A DNA stretch of 64,000 bases from Lepidurus packardi (taxonomy: Eukaryota; Arthropoda; Branchiopoda; Notostraca; Triopsidae), in assembly GCA_023053545.1 (NCBI GenBank), contig JAKZAN010000228.1, positions 1 to 64,000 of the forward strand. Reading direction: 5' to 3'. Each line of letters begins with the position of its first letter. Position 1 is the stretch's first letter. Shown here one piece after another: positions 62,351 through 64,000 of this stretch. The notes below the pieces were generated by a model. The model saw only the letters and a program-made list of their open reading frames with translations, did not search any database and was not told the origin of the DNA. A program made the position numbers and the translations under genes.

Positions 62351-64000
62351 TCTACAAGCATATTTCAACGAAATTTCAATGAAATTTCAGTGTAATTTCA
62401 ATAAGATTTCAAGGAAATGTCAGGTAAAATTACAAGCAAATTTCAATGAAATTTCATTGAAATTTCAGGTAAAATTACAAGCATATTTCAACGAAATTTC
62501 AATGAAATTTCCGTGTAATTTCAATAAGATTTCTAGGAAATTTCAGGTAAAATTAAAAGCAAATTTCAAGGAAATTTCATTGAAATTTCAGGTAAAATTA
62601 CAAGCAAATTTCAAGGAAATTTCATTGAAATTTCAGGTAAAATTACAAGCATATTTCAACGAAATTTCATTGAAATTTCAGGTAAAATTACAAGCATATT
62701 TCAACGAAATTTCAATGAAATTTCCTTGTAATTTCAATGAAATTTCCGTGTAATTTCAATAAGATTTCGAGGAAATTTCAGGTAAAATTACAAGCAAATT
62801 TCAAGGAAATTTCATTGAAATTTCAGGTAAAATTACAGGCATATTTTAACGAAATTTCAATGAAATTTCATTGTAATTTCAATATGATTTCAAGGAAATG
62901 TCAGGTAAAATTACAAGCAAATTTCAATGAAATTTCATTGAAATTCTGGTAAAATTACAAGCATATTTCAACGAAATTTCAATTAAATTTCCGTGTAATT
63001 TCAATAAGATTTCTAGGAAATTTCAGGTAAAATTACAAGCAAATTTCAAGGAAATTTCAGGTAAAATCACAAGCATATTTCAACGAAATTTCAATGAAAT
63101 TTCAGTGTAACTTCAATAAGATTTCGAGGAAATTTCACGTAAAATTACAAGCAAATTTCAAGGAAATTTCAATAAGATTTCGAGGAAATTTCAGGTAAAA
63201 TTACAAGCATATTTCAACGAAATTTCAATGAAATTTCAGTGTAATTTCAATAAGATTTCGAGGAAATTTCAGGTAAAATTACAAGCAAATTTCAACGAAA
63301 TTTCATTGAAATTTCAGGTAAAATTACAAGCATATTTCAACGAAATTTCAATGAAATTTCAGTGTAATTTCAATAAGATTTCGAGGAAATTTCAGGTAAA
63401 ATTACAAGCAAATTTCAAGGAAATTTCAGGTAAAATTACAAGCAAATTTCAAGGAAATTTCATTGAAATTTCAGGTAAAATTACATGCATATTTCAACGA
63501 AATTTCAATGAAATTTCGGTGTAATTTCAATAAGATTTCGAGAAAATTTCAGGTAAAATTACAAGCAAATTTGAAGGAAATTTCAGGTAAAATTACAAGC
63601 ATATTTCAACGAAATTTCAATGAAATTTCAGTGTAATTTCAATAAGATTTCGAGGAAATTTCAGGTAAAATTACAAGCAAAATTCAAGGAAATTTCAATA
63701 AGATTTCGAGGAAATTTCAGGTAAAATTACATGCATATTTCAACGAAATTTCAATGAAATTTCAGTGTAATTTCAATAAGATTTCGAGGAAATTTCAGGT
63801 AAAATTACAAGCAAATTTCAATAAGATTTCGAGGAAATTTCAGGTAAAATTACAAGCAAATTTCAAGGAAATTTCATTGAAATTTCAGGTAAAATTAAAA
63901 GCATATTTCAACGAAATTTCATTGAAATTTCAGGTAAAATTACAAGCATATTTCAACGAAATTTCAATGAAATTTCAGTGTAATTTCAATAAGATTTCGA
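62351..64000. repeat. Satellite D: about 11-bp AAATTTC units
   Basis: The array is built from units of 11 bp (some 12) with an AAATTT core, such as AAATTTCAGGT, AAAATTACAAG, GAAATTTCAAT and AAGATTTCGAG. Fixed groups of these make higher-order units: a four-unit group of 45 bp and a seven-unit group of 77 bp. It is unrelated to satellites A and C and continues past the window end. Open frames of up to 124 codons occur because the 45-bp unit is a multiple of three and lacks stops in one frame. They encode only a monotonous repeat and are not called as genes. Confidence 0.95.

Noticed and set aside
62379..63524. Three open frames (124, 71 and 98 codons) with a repeated KFQVKLQANF-like peptide
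   Set aside because: They follow the satellite D repeat unit (45 bp, a multiple of three, with no stop in one frame). The peptide is only the repeat translated, and there is no start context, domain or codon pattern of a gene.
1..64000. Possible telomeric array
   Set aside because: The 10-, 11- and 20-bp AT-rich units do not match TTAGG, TTAGGG or related telomere motifs, and no G-rich strand is present.

Overview
This is a gene-poor block of eukaryotic heterochromatin. About 52 kb of the 64 kb is AT-rich satellite DNA, and the only genes seen belong to retrotransposons. The element types (BEL/Pao LTR element, Mag-like Gypsy LTR element, CR1/L2-like LINE) point to an invertebrate animal. I cannot name the phylum from the sequence. 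No host protein-coding gene, tRNA, rRNA, CRISPR array or bacterial signal was found.

Layout. Satellite A (20-bp monomer GACTTAATTCATGAATTACT) fills 1-23,220, 29,010-31,178, 35,575-37,280 and 38,082-39,447. Satellite C (20-bp monomer GTCCGTAATGAATTAATTAA) fills 39,448-49,129, 50,457-56,693, 56,939-61,839 and 62,088-62,350. C aligns much better to the reverse complement of A than to A itself, so the two look like one family whose orientation flips near 39,447. Satellite B (about 10-bp CTGGTTTAAA units) occurs as three islands: 37,281-38,081, 56,694-56,938 and 61,840-62,087. Satellite D (about 11-bp units with an AAATTT core) runs from 62,351 to the window end. The A and C arrays carry higher-order structure: 580, 640, 1,080, 2,240/2,320 and about 3,620 bp spacings, mostly whole numbers of 20-bp monomers, plus 1,281, 2,913 and about 5,150 bp ones.

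Transposons. (1) A BEL/Pao element at 23,226-29,004 with a 5-bp target duplication (GACCT). Its gag-pol has two frameshifts, two in-frame stops, an altered RT catalytic box and an apparently missing gag core. Its 5' LTR is a chimera: the first 100 bp of the LTR is followed by about 230 bp copied from the element's own integrase region and fused directly to the primer-binding site. (2) A Gypsy element at 31,179-35,568 with two apparently identical 102-bp LTRs and a 6-bp target duplication; its gag-pol is complete in domain content but split by three one-base frame breaks. (3) A 5'-truncated LINE at 49,130-50,456 with an open 417-codon RT reading frame and an (AAT)9 tail.

How the parts relate. 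The satellites form the substrate and the transposons inserted into it. All three insertions fall in or beside the non-palindromic GACT/GTCCG linker of the 20-bp monomer, and the LTR-element insertions leave monomer phase intact once the target duplication is collapsed. The layout is consistent with pericentromeric, sex-chromosome or B-chromosome heterochromatin, but location cannot be proved here.
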